Below, in pieces: positions 1-9,221 of a DNA stretch of 64,000 bases (positions are counted from its first letter, which is position 1; every line of letters starts with the position of its first letter). This DNA is from Leptotrichia wadei. Its GTDB lineage: Bacteria > Fusobacteriota > Fusobacteriia > Fusobacteriales > Leptotrichiaceae. A program made the translations under genes and the position numbers. The notes under the pieces are model-generated. The model saw only the letters and a program-made list of their open reading frames with translations. It was not told the DNA's origin and searched no databases. The stretch spans positions 1,302,001 to 1,366,000 of the forward strand of contig NZ_AP019841.1 of NCBI RefSeq assembly GCF_007990445.1, read 5' to 3'.

Positions 1-187
1 CATCATAATCCCCAGTCCTATTTTCCCACTTGGAAAACTTCTCCTTAACTTTCCCTTCCCAAGTCATCATATCAATATACTCATACTGCACAAGCATCTT
101 AAAATGCTCAATTAACAGCGAATCCCGATAAATCGTCCCATCAATATCAAAAAATGCTGCCACATTTTTATTTTTACTTTCTTTCAT
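1..187 (-). CDS. HAD-superfamily phosphatase, N-terminal part
   Basis: Partial: only the first 62 codons are inside the window and the gene runs off the left edge. The protein starts MKESKNKNVAAFFDIDGT; FFDIDGT is the HAD motif I (DxDGT) that carries the nucleophilic aspartate, followed by IYRDSLL. This suggests a HAD-IB-type phosphatase, substrate unknown. An in-frame ATG lies at 193, but the AGGGGG ribosome site sits only 2 bases before it and 8 bases before the ATG at 187, so 187 is chosen. Confidence 0.75.
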   Translation of the reverse strand, partial: MKESKNKNVAAFFDIDGTIYRDSLLIEHFKMLVQYEYIDMMTWEGKVKEKFSKWENRTGDYD

Positions 188-344
188 TTCCATTCCCCCT
201 AATTAAATTTATTTGTCATCAATGCATTTTACACATTATTCTATATTTTACCCTATTTCCTCCAATAAATCAAATAATTTGCCATTCTAAATAATCTATT
301 GCTAAATCATATTTAAAAAATAGAAATTATATTTTATTTATATA

Positions 345-380
345 CAAGTAAAACAGTCATAACCTTTAAGTTCAGTTTTA
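345..380 (-). repeat. dispersed repeat family F, copy 1
   Basis: A 36-nt segment that begins CAAGTAAAA and ends AGTTCAGTTTTA. It matches 602-637 at 30 of 36 positions by eye, and all six differences are transitions. On the minus strand it reads towards the HAD gene. A related copy is at 25126-25210, where it carries an extended -10 promoter. Confidence 0.6.
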
Positions 381-457
381 CATTATATTATTGTATTATT
401 GAAAAAAAACAAATATGTCCGATAATTTATTTTGAAAAAATTTTATGTATACTCAGA

Positions 458-567
458 CTAATACTATTCCCAGTTTAAAAAGCGAATTTTTATTTTAATT
501 ATTTGAAAATAAATATCAGGTTTAATCTGCTAAAAAGATTTACAATTCAAATGGGGTTTAGTATAAA
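458..567. repeat. inverted pair of repeat family E (MITE-like)
   Basis: The left arm (458-482) read on the minus strand is CTTTTTAAACTGGGAATAGT, continuing ATTAG. The right arm (546-567) read on the plus strand is TTCAAATGGGGTTTAGTATA, continuing AA. The two arms share a TTTAAAnGGG..TTAGTATA-like core in opposite orientation and enclose about 60 bp. Similar pairs occur at 7128-7183 and 56150-56271. No transposase is present, so a non-autonomous or decayed element is the most I can claim. Confidence 0.5.
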
Positions 568-601
568 ATTAAACTACTAAAAATTATATGAATTTAAAAG
601 T

Positions 602-672
602 CAAGTAAAATAGTTATAGTTTTTGAGTTCAGTTTTAAAAAAGTTTTACTATAAATTATCTGTATTTTTCAC
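602..672 (-). repeat. dispersed repeat family F, copy 2
   Basis: Read on the minus strand, this resembles the plus-strand segment at about 25137-25210: GAAAAATA, an AT stretch with TATAGT or TATAAT, then AAAACTTnTTTTAAAA, TGAACT and a TTTACTTG-like end. The 36-nt right part (602-637) is the best match to copy 1 at 345-380. The family may carry weak promoters. Confidence 0.5.
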
Positions 673-680
673 TTAATGGA

Positions 681-712
681 TAAAATAAAAAACACTCCAA
701 AGAGTGCTTTTT
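681..712 (-). terminator. Rho-independent terminator of the yqhQ-like gene
   Basis: CACTC (693-697) pairs with GAGTG (702-706) around a CAAA loop. Further A-T pairs extend the stem past one mismatch. On the minus strand the stem is followed by TTTTTTATTTTA. It lies about 90 bp after the stop at 801. Confidence 0.8.
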
Positions 713-800
713 AAATATCATATTCTATTTATTTACTGACAAGAAGTCTTTGCTGTTATTCAATCTTTATCGCTTTTATTTTTACAATTTCATATAAAAC

Positions 801-1709
801 TTATTCAAAAACTTCCGTAGCATTCGGAACTTCATTTCCTAAAGCCACATTTAAAGCCACTATTGCTACTTCCAGCTGGCTTTCATCAGGCTCTCTTGTA
901 GTAATCTTTTGCAGCCACATTCCTGGAACTGCAATCATTTTAGCAAAGACATTATCCAAATGGTAACTTGTCCAACGTTGTATTTCATAAGAAAGTCCAG
1001 CAACGAAGGGAACAAATAGAACTCTTGTTACTAACTTGTAAATTATCATTGAAAAATGTCCAGTTGGAACTTTAAAAAATAAATCTACTGTTGAAAACAC
1101 TAGAATACTTATAAACATTACAAGTAGAAGAAAACTTGTACCACATCTTGGGTGAAATCTTGTACATACTTTTGCATTTTTAGGTGACAGTTCCTTTTCC
1201 ATTTCATAATTCATAATACTTTTATGTTCTGCCCCATGATACTCAAAAACTCTCTGAATATCCTTTAAAAACGAAATTCCATAAATATATCCCAAGAAAA
1301 GTACCAATTTTATAATTGCTTCTACAATATTAGCCTTTAAAACGCTATCTTTAAAGAAAAATCCTCCAATAGCCGATGGCAGCCACATAAACACAGCAAT
1401 TCCCAATAAAACCGAAGTCATAACAGTAAATCCAACCTGCTTGTCCGTCAATTTTTCCTCTTCATGCCCAGCCTGATTTGATGCGAAAATAAGCTCCTTT
1501 GTCCCAACAACCATCGCATCATAAAGCGCTATAACCCCTCTTACAAAAGGTACTTTCAACCATCTGTTACTTTTTTCAGTTAACGCTATCTTTTTATAAA
1601 CAATACTTCCATCCTGCTTACGAACCGCTGTTGCAATTGCTTTAGGCCCTCTCATCATAACCCCTTCCACAACAGCCTGCCCTCCGACAGTTATTTTTTT
1701 ATCTCTCAT
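801..1709 (-). CDS. yqhQ: DUF1385 membrane protein (YqhQ family)
   Basis: 302 residues. The N-terminus contains GGQAVVEGVMMRGP, the hallmark of the DUF1385/YqhQ family. Several membrane segments are visible (about residues 95-118, 130-150, 192-215 and 222-245). A cytoplasmic-looking EYHGAEHKSI and a CTRFHPRCGTSFLL motif follow the family pattern. The molecular function is not established. The gene stands alone, with its own terminator downstream and about 130 bp separating it from disA upstream. Start chosen by the AGG-containing site 5-8 bases before the ATG. Confidence 0.9.
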   Translation of the reverse strand: MRDKKITVGGQAVVEGVMMRGPKAIATAVRKQDGSIVYKKIALTEKSNRWLKVPFVRGVIALYDAMVVGTKELIFASNQAGHEEEKLTDKQVGFTVMTSVLLGIAVFMWLPSAIGGFFFKDSVLKANIVEAIIKLVLFLGYIYGISFLKDIQRVFEYHGAEHKSIMNYEMEKELSPKNAKVCTRFHPRCGTSFLLLVMFISILVFSTVDLFFKVPTGHFSMIIYKLVTRVLFVPFVAGLSYEIQRWTSYHLDNVFAKMIAVPGMWLQKITTREPDESQLEVAIVALNVALGNEVPNATEVFE

Positions 1710-1839
1710 TTTTACCTGCTTTCTTCATATTTTCTAATTCGTTATGGTGAACTTTTTTAAAACCCATAATTTATTAGTTTCTTAGATAATTTTAACATAC
1801 AATTATTAAATAATCCTATTATTAAAATTTATTTTTAAT

Positions 1840-2913
1840 TTATTCTCTATCAATTACTGCTCTATTTTTTATTCTTTTTAATGATTTATTAATATGCTCA
1901 GCCTTATATTTGCTGACTCCCTTTATTTTAGCAATATCCGAAGCAGTCGACATCAAAATTGACTGAACATTTGAAAATTCCTTTACAAGAATTTCCCTAT
2001 CCTTTTTGCTTATTTTTGTTATGTTGCTCAAAAGTCCATATCCACGTGGCTCTATCTTTTCATCCAGATTTATGATATTTGTATCAAATCCAAGCAGACA
2101 AACAATTTTTTCATCATCCAGCAATTCCTCTTTTGTCAAAGATCTTACTCTTAATCCAATTTTTTCAGCCGTTTCATTGCTTATCTTATAATCCTTTATG
2201 AGAGCATCAAAACTCTCATTTTTATTCAGCATTATTTCTTCATATTGGATCTTTATAAGCCGTCCTTCGCTTCCAAGTTCTGCCATATACTCAATTAATT
2301 CCTCTGACATTCTGAAAAGAAGTCCGTACATTCTCACACATTCCACAATATCATAAAGCGTTACCATATTGTCAAATTCTAAAATAGATAAATTTACGTG
2401 ATTTTTCTCAATCGCAAGGGAATATTTCTCAAGAGCAGTTATCGCCTGCGAAGATTTAGTCAATAAATCTCCAATTTCATTTAGTAAATATCTAAATTTC
2501 CCATAATATACCGTTATTTTATTTCTTCTTTCAGAAACCGCCACAACCAAATTCCCCTTTTGCTGTGCAATTCTATGTGCCGCTTGATGTCTTGTCCCGC
2601 TCTCATCTGTTTCTATCGAATAATTAGGCTGCAACTGAATATTTGCCCCATAAATTGTCTTTATATCCTCCGACAAAATAATTCCGCCATCCATTTTAGA
2701 CAGCTCATAAACTTTTTGTGGCGAATATACCGTATTTAACTCAAATCCGCCTCCCATCACATCTTTTAAATCATTAGGATTTCCCAGTACAATCAATGCT
2801 CCCAGTTTTGCCTCCTGAATTTTATCTATTGCTTCTCTCAATGCTGTTCCAGGTGCTACCCTGTCAAATATATGCTCCAATATTTTCTTCTTATTAACTG
2901 CCTTTTTTCCCAT
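1840..2913 (-). CDS. disA: DNA integrity scanning diadenylate cyclase DisA
   Basis: 357 residues, normal for DisA, which makes cyclic di-AMP from two ATP and scans DNA through a C-terminal helix-hairpin-helix domain. The N-terminal DAC domain spans roughly residues 10-150, with DGGIILS at the position of the usual DGA motif and TRHQAAHR at the usual RHR motif. The C-terminus (about 300-350) has the HhH sequence IAKIKGVSKYKAEHI. It lies 33 bp after radA, the same neighbour as in many Firmicutes, so co-transcription is likely. The DGG and RHQ variants are at ATP-contacting motifs and deserve checking. Confidence 0.93.
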   Translation of the reverse strand: MGKKAVNKKKILEHIFDRVAPGTALREAIDKIQEAKLGALIVLGNPNDLKDVMGGGFELNTVYSPQKVYELSKMDGGIILSEDIKTIYGANIQLQPNYSIETDESGTRHQAAHRIAQQKGNLVVAVSERRNKITVYYGKFRYLLNEIGDLLTKSSQAITALEKYSLAIEKNHVNLSILEFDNMVTLYDIVECVRMYGLLFRMSEELIEYMAELGSEGRLIKIQYEEIMLNKNESFDALIKDYKISNETAEKIGLRVRSLTKEELLDDEKIVCLLGFDTNIINLDEKIEPRGYGLLSNITKISKKDREILVKEFSNVQSILMSTASDIAKIKGVSKYKAEHINKSLKRIKNRAVIDRE

Positions 2914-2946
2914 ATTTCATCCTTTCGCCCTTTTTTCTCTGCTGGC

Positions 2947-4305
2947 TTACTTTATCCTCTCGACAAGTTCACTTATGTTACTTATATAATTCAATTTTAT
3001 TTTTGTTTTTTCCTTTTTAAAATCAGCCTGATGGCTTTTTGGCAGGTATACCCCTGCAAATCCCATTTTTTCCAGCTCATTTACCCTATTTTTGATAAAT
3101 GAAACTTTTCTCACTTCCCCACGTAATCCCAGCTCGCCAATAGCCGCTATTTTCTGACTTATCGGCACGCCTTTTACCGAAGATAGAAGTGAAAAAATTA
3201 CTGCTAAGTCGGAACTCCTGTCATTTAAATCAATTCCTCCTGGAATATTTATATAAATGTCCTTTGAATTTACATCTACTTTTAAAGAACGTGATAAAAC
3301 TGCACTTAATATTTCCACCCGATTTTTATCATATCCTTCCACTGTTCTTCTTGGCATTCCAAAATTCGGTGTCCCCAATAACGACTGCACTTCAAATAAA
3401 AATACACGGCTTCCTTCAAAAATTGGCACAATAATGCTTCCAATATTTTTTTCATCTCTGTCGCTTATGAAAAATTCAGACGGATTTTTAACTTCGCTAA
3501 TTCCATTTTCCTTCATATCAAAAATTGAAATTTCATTTGTAGAGCCATAACGGTTCTTTATTGAACGAATGATTCTATAATAGCTATTTTCCTCACCTTC
3601 AATCTGCAAAACTGCATCAACCATATGCTCCAGCAATTTCGGACCCGCTAGTTTCCCATCCTTCGTAACATGTCCTACAATATAAAATGCAATTTCATTT
3701 TTTTTAGCAATTTCAATGATTTTTAAAGTTGTTTCCCGAATTTGCGTCACACTCCCAGGAATAGAATTTACATTTTCAGAATAAAGCGTCTGAATTGAAT
3801 CAACTACAACAACTTTTGGCTTATCTCTCAAAATTACACTTTCAATTTTTTCAATATTTGTATCATTTAAAATATACAAATTTTCACTTTTTACATTAAC
3901 ACGTTCTGCACGCTGTTTTATTTGACGTGGCGACTCTTCTCCTGAAACATAGAATACATTTCCAATCTTTGCATACTCCTGCGACAGCTGAAGCAGAAAA
4001 GTCGATTTTCCAATCCCAGGACTTCCTGTAATTAGCACAACTTCCCCCTTTATCAGCCCGCCACCCAGCACTCTGTCAAACTCCTCAAAAGGCGTTACCA
4101 TCCGAAATTCCTTTTCAATTTCAATTTCTGTTATCTTGCTAATGGAAACATCCTGTGACTCCACATCCTTAAAGGTTCTTTTTATATCAATTTCCTCTTC
4201 AAATGTTCCCCAGGAATCGCAATTAGGACATTTCCCAAGCCATTTCAACGAACTGTAACCACATTCTGAACATATATATTTAGATTTTCCCTTTTTTGCA
4301 GCCAT
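2947..4305 (-). CDS. radA: DNA repair protein RadA/Sms
   Basis: 452 residues, standard for RadA, a RecA-like branch-migration ATPase in recombination. The order seen is an N-terminal C4 zinc finger (CSECGY...CPNCDSWG, residues 13-33), Walker A GSPGIGKST at about 92-100, a Walker B-like VVVVDSIQTL, the RadA signature as KNRYG (commonly KNRFG), and a C-terminal Lon-protease-like domain with ISQKIAAIGELGLRGEVRKV. It starts 16 bp after the coaD stop in the same direction and is followed by disA. Confidence 0.95.
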   Translation of the reverse strand: MAAKKGKSKYICSECGYSSLKWLGKCPNCDSWGTFEEEIDIKRTFKDVESQDVSISKITEIEIEKEFRMVTPFEEFDRVLGGGLIKGEVVLITGSPGIGKSTFLLQLSQEYAKIGNVFYVSGEESPRQIKQRAERVNVKSENLYILNDTNIEKIESVILRDKPKVVVVDSIQTLYSENVNSIPGSVTQIRETTLKIIEIAKKNEIAFYIVGHVTKDGKLAGPKLLEHMVDAVLQIEGEENSYYRIIRSIKNRYGSTNEISIFDMKENGISEVKNPSEFFISDRDEKNIGSIIVPIFEGSRVFLFEVQSLLGTPNFGMPRRTVEGYDKNRVEILSAVLSRSLKVDVNSKDIYINIPGGIDLNDRSSDLAVIFSLLSSVKGVPISQKIAAIGELGLRGEVRKVSFIKNRVNELEKMGFAGVYLPKSHQADFKKEKTKIKLNYISNISELVERIK

Positions 4306-4320
4306 TTTTAGATTCCCCTC

Positions 4321-4812
4321 TTACTTTTTAACTTTGTCAATTAATCTACGTTCTACATTTTCTGTTACAAAAAAACTCAAATCCCCTTTATTTAAGGCAA
4401 CTTCCTTTACAAGGCTGGAACTTAAATACAAATATTCCCTTGAAGCAGTTAAAAATACTGTCTCAAATTCACTTTTAGCAAGCGTCTTATTTGTAAGCGT
4501 AAACTGCAGCTCATATTCATAATCTGACAATGCACGCAATCCCCTTATCAAAATATTCACATTTTCCTTATACATAAAGTCAACCAGTAATCCATTAAAA
4601 ATCTTTATTTCAGCTTCTATACCTTCTTTTTTTAATATTTCCTGTATCATTTGAACTTTTTCCTCATCAGAAAACCAGGCTTTTGATTTCGTAGAATTTT
4701 TAAAAATACCTATTATTAACTTGTCAAATAAGTTTGAAGAACGCTTTATAATATCAATATGACCCTTCGTTATTGGATCAAAGCTCCCTGGATACAATGC
4801 TATTTTTCCCAT
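4321..4812 (-). CDS. coaD: phosphopantetheine adenylyltransferase
   Basis: 163 residues, typical for CoaD, which adenylylates 4'-phosphopantetheine in coenzyme A synthesis. The N-terminus YPGSFDPITKGHIDII contains the nucleotidyltransferase (T/H)xGH motif. IRGLRALSDYEYELQ and the C-terminal YLSSSLVKEVA (usual ISSTxVRE region) follow the family. AGGAG precedes the ATG by 5-6 bases. It sits between rnc and radA with short gaps, so the four genes rnc-coaD-radA-disA may be one transcript. Confidence 0.95.
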   Translation of the reverse strand: MGKIALYPGSFDPITKGHIDIIKRSSNLFDKLIIGIFKNSTKSKAWFSDEEKVQMIQEILKKEGIEAEIKIFNGLLVDFMYKENVNILIRGLRALSDYEYELQFTLTNKTLAKSEFETVFLTASREYLYLSSSLVKEVALNKGDLSFFVTENVERRLIDKVKK

Positions 4813-4867
4813 ATTGTTCTCCTGTTTTTATTTTTTTATTTTACCATCGCATTTTATTTTTACTTTT

Positions 4868-5572
4868 CTATTTTTTTAATTTTGAAAGAGCTTCCTTTGC
4901 CGCATGCTTTTCAGCTTCTTTTTTACTTTTTCCAATTCCTATTCCGTGAATCTCATTATTCCAGCTTACAGACATTTCAAAAACTTTATCGTGGTCAGGA
5001 CCGCTAGTTTTAATTAAATTATATTCAGGCATCTTTCTATATTTCCCTTGTACAAATTCCTGCAGAACTGTCTTATAATCCCCTGTTCCTTCTATTTCTT
5101 CCAATTTATTTATTTTTCCAAGTAAAAATTTCAATGCAATATTTTTTGCAGTATAATAATCTGAATCTTTAAAAATCGCACCAATCAATGCCTCAAAAGC
5201 ATCTCCTAAAATAGATCTTCTATGTCTTCCTCCAGACATAACTTCCCCGTTGCTCAAGTACAGATACTCTCCCAGTTCAAGCTCACTCGCAATAGTTGAA
5301 AATACAGGCTCACTTATAATTTGACTTTTTAGCTTTGCAAGTTCCCCTTCCGTCTTCTTTTCATAAAGATCATAAATATACTCAGTCGTTATAAGATTCA
5401 AAATTGCATCTCCCAAAAATTCAAGCTTCTCATTGTTAAACCTTCTGCCCTTTTCAATTTCATTGGCATACGACCTATGTGTTAATGCTTCATGCAAATA
5501 TTCTTCATTTTTAAACTCATACCCTATTTTTTTTATTAATTCACTTACATCTCTATTTCCATTATTTTCCAT
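4868..5572 (-). CDS. rnc: ribonuclease III
   Basis: 234 residues. RNase III cuts double-stranded RNA in rRNA precursors. The catalytic signature is NNEKLEFLGDAILN (residues 46-59), followed by the second acidic site in GDAFEALIGAIF at about 123-134, and a C-terminal double-stranded-RNA-binding domain from about 163 that ends KKEAEKHAAKEALSKL. A GGAGGTGA site precedes the ATG. First gene of the rnc-coaD-radA-disA group; the 284 bp upstream contain only an AT-rich stretch and the hairpin at 5778-5798. Confidence 0.95.
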   Translation of the reverse strand: MENNGNRDVSELIKKIGYEFKNEEYLHEALTHRSYANEIEKGRRFNNEKLEFLGDAILNLITTEYIYDLYEKKTEGELAKLKSQIISEPVFSTIASELELGEYLYLSNGEVMSGGRHRRSILGDAFEALIGAIFKDSDYYTAKNIALKFLLGKINKLEEIEGTGDYKTVLQEFVQGKYRKMPEYNLIKTSGPDHDKVFEMSVSWNNEIHGIGIGKSKKEAEKHAAKEALSKLKK

Positions 5573-5777
5573 TCATTTCACCTCCATATTTTTATTATTT
5601 TCCAGCAATAAATAAATTATTATAATTTTTACAGTTATTTATTTTAATATTTTATTCTTATAATTCCACCTAATTTATTTTTTGTTATTCCTTTAACTAT
5701 AATTTTTTTTAGCAAAGAAGGAAAAAATTTATACATAATAAAATATAATTTTATCAATAATCTATTTTTTATTATTA

Positions 5778-5798
5778 CAAGGGGTTAAAAACCCCTTG
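5778..5798. other. perfect 9-bp hairpin between rnc and fabF
   Basis: CAAGGGGTT and AACCCCTTG pair perfectly around an AAA loop. Neither strand shows a clear T-run after the stem, so it is not a textbook terminator. It may still end the fabF transcript or protect its 3' end. A related GGGAT-AAAG-ATCCC hairpin next to a CAAGGG sequence lies inside the repeat element at 56150-56271. Confidence 0.5.
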
Positions 5799-5856
5799 CC
5801 TCATAACGTTTACTTCATTACAGTTATACATATCAAGCTTTTTTATAAATTACTTA

Positions 5857-7089
5857 TTATTTATATTTTCTAAACGCCAGCACAGCATTATGCCCACCAA
5901 ATCCAAGCGAACTTGACATTCCTACTTCAATATCTCTTTTTACAGGTTTATTTGGCACATAGTCCAAATCACATAACGGATCAGGATTTTCATAATTTAT
6001 AGTTGGCGGCATAATTCCTTCTGAAATTGCAAGCGCTAAAAATCCAGCTTCAATTCCTCCAGCTCCACCTAATAAATGCCCAGTTGCACCTTTTGTAGAA
6101 CTTACAGCCAATTTATAGGCATGTTCTCCAAATGCTGATTTTATTGCCTGAGTTTCATTTTTATCATTTGCAGGCGTAGAAGTTCCGTGCGCATTTATAT
6201 ATCCAACTTCTTCAGGTTTGATATTTCCTTGTTCCAAAGCCATTCTGAATGCTCTTGCAGCACCTTCTCCACCATCAGCCGGAGCTGTCATGTGATAAGC
6301 ATCTCCAGTTTCTCCATATCCTACAACTTCCGCATAAATTTTCGCTCCACGTTTTTTAGCATGTTCCAATTCTTCAAGTATTAATACCCCAGCACCTTCT
6401 CCAAGAACAAATCCATCCCTGTCAGCTGTAAATGGACGTGATGCCTTCTTAGGATCAGGATTAGTTGACAATGCCTTTAAATTTGCAAATCCTGCTATTC
6501 CAGATGGAGTTACTGTAGCTTCTGTTCCTCCAGCAATCATCGCATCAGCTTTTCCTAATAAAATCGCCTGAAAAGCATCTCCAATTGAATTTGTCCCTGA
6601 AGCACAGGCTGTAACAACTGTTTTATTAGGCCCTTTTGCTCCAGTATAAATTGAAGTATTTCCAGAAGCCATATTTAAGATTGCCGCTGGAATATAAAAT
6701 GGCGACACTCTTCTTGGCCCTCTTGTAACAAGTTTTTCCACTTCCTGCTCAATTACATCCAGCCCGCCAATTCCAGAACCGATAATTACTCCGATTCTAT
6801 CTGCATTTTCATCAGTAATCTCTAATTTAGCATCTTCCAAAGCCTCTTTTGATGCCGCAATTGCAAATTGTGAAAATCTTGCTATTTTCTTCAATTCTTT
6901 CTTTTCAATATAATTTTCAGGCACAAAATCCTTTACTTCTGCTGCAATATGCACTGGATGCTCTGAACTGTCAAATTGAGTAATTTTATCAATTCCACAT
7001 TCCCCTGCCAATAAATTTTTCCAAGCCTTATCTTTTCCAGTTCCCAATGGAGTTACTAATCCTATTCCTGTAATAACTACTCTTCTCAT
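5857..7089 (-). CDS. fabF: beta-ketoacyl-ACP synthase II (FabF)
   Basis: 410 residues. FabF elongates fatty acids by condensing malonyl-ACP with acyl-ACP. The protein starts [16 protein letters not shown]. The active-site cysteine is in [15 protein letters not shown] (nucleophile elbow), with the histidines in [14 protein letters not shown] and [15 protein letters not shown]. An upstream in-frame ATG at 7104 exists, but GAGAGGTG lies 5-7 bases before the ATG at 7089, so 7089 is the start. It follows acpP in the same direction but is separated from it by a terminator and a repeat. Confidence 0.95.
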   Translation of the reverse strand: MRRVVITGIGLVTPLGTGKDKAWKNLLAGECGIDKITQFDSSEHPVHIAAEVKDFVPENYIEKKELKKIARFSQFAIAASKEALEDAKLEITDENADRIGVIIGSGIGGLDVIEQEVEKLVTRGPRRVSPFYIPAAILNMASGNTSIYTGAKGPNKTVVTACASGTNSIGDAFQAILLGKADAMIAGGTEATVTPSGIAGFANLKALSTNPDPKKASRPFTADRDGFVLGEGAGVLILEELEHAKKRGAKIYAEVVGYGETGDAYHMTAPADGGEGAARAFRMALEQGNIKPEEVGYINAHGTSTPANDKNETQAIKSAFGEHAYKLAVSSTKGATGHLLGGAGGIEAGFLALAISEGIMPPTINYENPDPLCDLDYVPNKPVKRDIEVGMSSSLGFGGHNAVLAFRKYK

Positions 7090-7127
7090 TAATACACCTC
7101 TCATCTTTATTTTTTTATAATTTAAAT

Positions 7128-7198
7128 TTATATTTCTCCCATTTAAATTATGATTTCTGCATTTTAAATGGAGTTTAGTATTAATTCCTAATACTAAA
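7128..7198. repeat. inverted pair of repeat family E plus palindrome
   Basis: The left arm 7128-7149 (minus strand ATTTAAATGGGAGAAATATA, then A) and the right arm 7162-7183 (TTTTAAATGGAGTTTAGTAT, then TA) face each other. The right arm's end, TTTAGTATTA (7174-7183), pairs perfectly with TAATACTAAA (7189-7198) over an ATTCC loop. It lies between the acpP terminator and fabF, so it may also contribute to the fabF promoter or leader. Confidence 0.5.
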
Positions 7199-7260
7199 TT
7201 TATTTTTAATCAATTCAATTTTGTAACAATAAATTTATTTTAACATTTTTTCATTTTTTT

Positions 7261-7288
7261 TTCAATAAAAAAGGGGGAAGATCCCCCA
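7261..7288 (-). terminator. Rho-independent terminator after acpP
   Basis: GGGGGA (7273-7278) pairs with TCCCCC (7282-7287) across an AGA loop. On the minus strand the stem is followed by TTTTTTATTG. It ends the acpP transcript before fabF. Confidence 0.9.
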
Positions 7289-7302
7289 AAAAGTTTTATG
7301 TC

Positions 7303-7527
7303 TTATTGTTTAGCTTCGATGTATTCCATTACATCTTTAACAGTTTTAATTTTTTGTGCATCTTCATCAGGAATTTCAATATCGAATTCTTCTTCAAAAG
7401 CCATGATTAATTCAACTGTATCCAATGAATCAGCTCCTAAATCATCAACAAAAGATGCATCTTCAGTTACTTGATCTTCATCTACACCTAATTGATCTAC
7501 AACTATTGATTTAATTTTATCTAGCAT
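7303..7527 (-). CDS. acpP: acyl carrier protein
   Basis: 74 residues. ACP carries growing acyl chains on a phosphopantetheine arm attached to the serine in [10 protein letters not shown]. The acidic four-helix profile [15 protein letters not shown]...[16 protein letters not shown] is classic. The frame is open for 22 more codons upstream, but GGAGGTG is placed 7-8 bases before the ATG at 7527 and the protein then has the usual ACP length. Its product is used by the adjacent FabF. Confidence 0.97.
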   Translation of the reverse strand: MLDKIKSIVVDQLGVDEDQVTEDASFVDDLGADSLDTVELIMAFEEEFDIEIPDEDAQKIKTVKDVMEYIEAKQ

Positions 7528-7660
7528 TATAATGCCACCTCCATATTTATTTTCTAAAATTATTATACCAAATGAATTTAAAAAATGCAACAAAAATTCA
7601 CTAATATTTAAGTATTATTTTAACTTTTTTTATTTGTATATACATTATTCTATCATTTTT

Positions 7661-8251
7661 TTATTTATTAGCCCTTTTGCACATCTCAACAAAAAACTCA
7701 TGTACTTTAAGATTATCATTTAACTCAGGATGATACGAAGTCACAAGAATATTATTTTCCTTAGCTGCAACAACATTTCCGTCGACTTCTGAAAGAATTT
7801 CCACATTTTTTCCCACACTTGAAATATACGGTGCTCGAATAAATGTCATTGGAATAACTCCAACTCCTTTAAACTCACTTTCGGTAAAAAAACTTCCAAG
7901 CTGTCTTCCATAAGCATTTCTTCTAACTTTTATATCCATTGCTCCCAAATAAGTCCGACTATCATTTTCAATTTCCTTTGCCAAAAGAATTAATCCTGCG
8001 CAAGTACCAAATACAGGTAATCCTTCCAAAATAAGTTTTTTTATGTCATCAAATAAATCAAGGTCATAAAGCAGCTTTCCGATAACTGTACTTTCTCCAC
8101 CTGGAATAATTAACCCGTCAATATCATTATTATTAACAGCATCACTTAAATCAGATTTTTTTCTTATTTCAAATGATTCTATCCCAAGTTTCTCCAGCAT
8201 TTTTCTATGTTCTGCAAAAGCTCCCTGTAAAGCCAATACACCGATTTTCAT
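7661..8251 (-). CDS. pdxT: pyridoxal 5'-phosphate synthase glutaminase subunit PdxT
   Basis: 196 residues. PdxT releases ammonia from glutamine and feeds it to PdxS for PLP synthesis. The class I glutaminase nucleophile is in [13 protein letters not shown], the glycine-rich [12 protein letters not shown] loop is present, and the His-Glu pair is in [10 protein letters not shown]. The start codon shares one base with the pdxS stop (TAATG), so the two subunits are translationally coupled. Confidence 0.96.
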   Translation of the reverse strand: MKIGVLALQGAFAEHRKMLEKLGIESFEIRKKSDLSDAVNNNDIDGLIIPGGESTVIGKLLYDLDLFDDIKKLILEGLPVFGTCAGLILLAKEIENDSRTYLGAMDIKVRRNAYGRQLGSFFTESEFKGVGVIPMTFIRAPYISSVGKNVEILSEVDGNVVAAKENNILVTSYHPELNDNLKVHEFFVEMCKRANK

Positions 8252-9126
8252 TATTTACCTCTTTCAGCCATAAGTAACTTAATTTCATTTTCATTGATTC
8301 CAACCATAGCTTCTCCCAAATCTTCAGAAATTTCAGCTAACACTTTTGGATCGTTGTAGTTAGTGACAGCCTTAACTATCGCCTGTGCTCTTTTTACAGG
8401 ATCTCCTGATTTGAATATTCCTGATCCGACAAATACGCCTTCAGCTCCAAGCTGCATCATTAATGCAGCATCTGCAGGAGTCGCAACACCACCTGCTGCA
8501 AAATTCACCACTGGCAATTTACCATTTTCGTGAACATATTTTACTAAATCAAAAGGAACTTGCAATTCTTTAGCTGTAAAATAAAGCTCATCTTCTCTCA
8601 TATTTTGTATTCTTCTTATTTCCTGATTCATCATTCTCATATGTCTTACCGCCTGTACAACATCCCCAGTTCCTGGCTCACCTTTAGTTCTTATCATTGA
8701 AGCTCCTTCAGCTATTCTTCTAAGAGCTTCTCCCAAATCTTTTGCTCCACAAACAAAAGGAACTTTAAATTTTTTCTTATCTACATGAAATTTATCATCG
8801 GCAGGTGACAATACTTCACTTTCATCTATATAGTCAATTTCTATCGCTTCTAAAATTTGCGCTTCTACAAAATGTCCAATTCTAACTTTTGCCATTACTG
8901 GAATTGAAACAACTTCCTGAATACCTTTAATCATCTTAGGGTCACTCATTCTTGAAACTCCACCCACAGCTCTGATGTCAGCCGGAATTCTTTCAAGTGC
9001 CATAACCGCCGCCGCTCCAGCCGCTTCAGCTATTTTTGCCTGTTCAGGAGTGGAAACATCCATTATAACTCCACCTTTTAACATTTGTGCCAAATTTTTG
9101 TTCAATTCGTATCTTTCGTTTTTCAT
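8251..9126 (-). CDS. pdxS: pyridoxal 5'-phosphate synthase lyase subunit PdxS
   Basis: 291 residues. PdxS makes PLP from ribose 5-phosphate, glyceraldehyde 3-phosphate and ammonia. Family motifs include [36 protein letters not shown] (active-site lysine region), [20 protein letters not shown] and [20 protein letters not shown]. An in-frame ATG at 9144 would add MKGWNF, but AAAGGA is correctly spaced for the ATG at 9126 and overlaps the upstream one. Operon with pdxT. Confidence 0.96.
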   Translation of the reverse strand: MKNERYELNKNLAQMLKGGVIMDVSTPEQAKIAEAAGAAAVMALERIPADIRAVGGVSRMSDPKMIKGIQEVVSIPVMAKVRIGHFVEAQILEAIEIDYIDESEVLSPADDKFHVDKKKFKVPFVCGAKDLGEALRRIAEGASMIRTKGEPGTGDVVQAVRHMRMMNQEIRRIQNMREDELYFTAKELQVPFDLVKYVHENGKLPVVNFAAGGVATPADAALMMQLGAEGVFVGSGIFKSGDPVKRAQAIVKAVTNYNDPKVLAEISEDLGEAMVGINENEIKLLMAERGK

Positions 9127-9221
9127 AAAATTCCATCCTTTCATTATAAGAAGATTTTTTTCACATATACATTATACTCCTATTTCAAAAATTTTACAAA
9201 TATAAATTTTTAGATACAAAT

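Larger units (their letters stand above)
188..800. other. 613-bp intergenic region made of repeats and a terminator
   Basis: No ORF with a ribosome site was found. The region holds two 36-nt degenerate direct repeats (345-380, 602-637), an inverted pair of a second short motif (458-567), and the terminator of the yqhQ-like gene near 681-712. On the plus strand TTTACA (539-544) and TATAAA (562-567) are 17 bp apart and look promoter-like, but no plus-strand gene follows. Confidence 0.6.

Noticed and set aside
539-567. Plus-strand promoter TTTACA-N17-TATAAA
   Set aside because: No plus-strand gene or RNA end follows; probably a by-product of the repeat arm.
5778-5798. Rho-independent terminator
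   Set aside because: The stem is perfect but no T-run follows on either strand, so I list it only as a hairpin.
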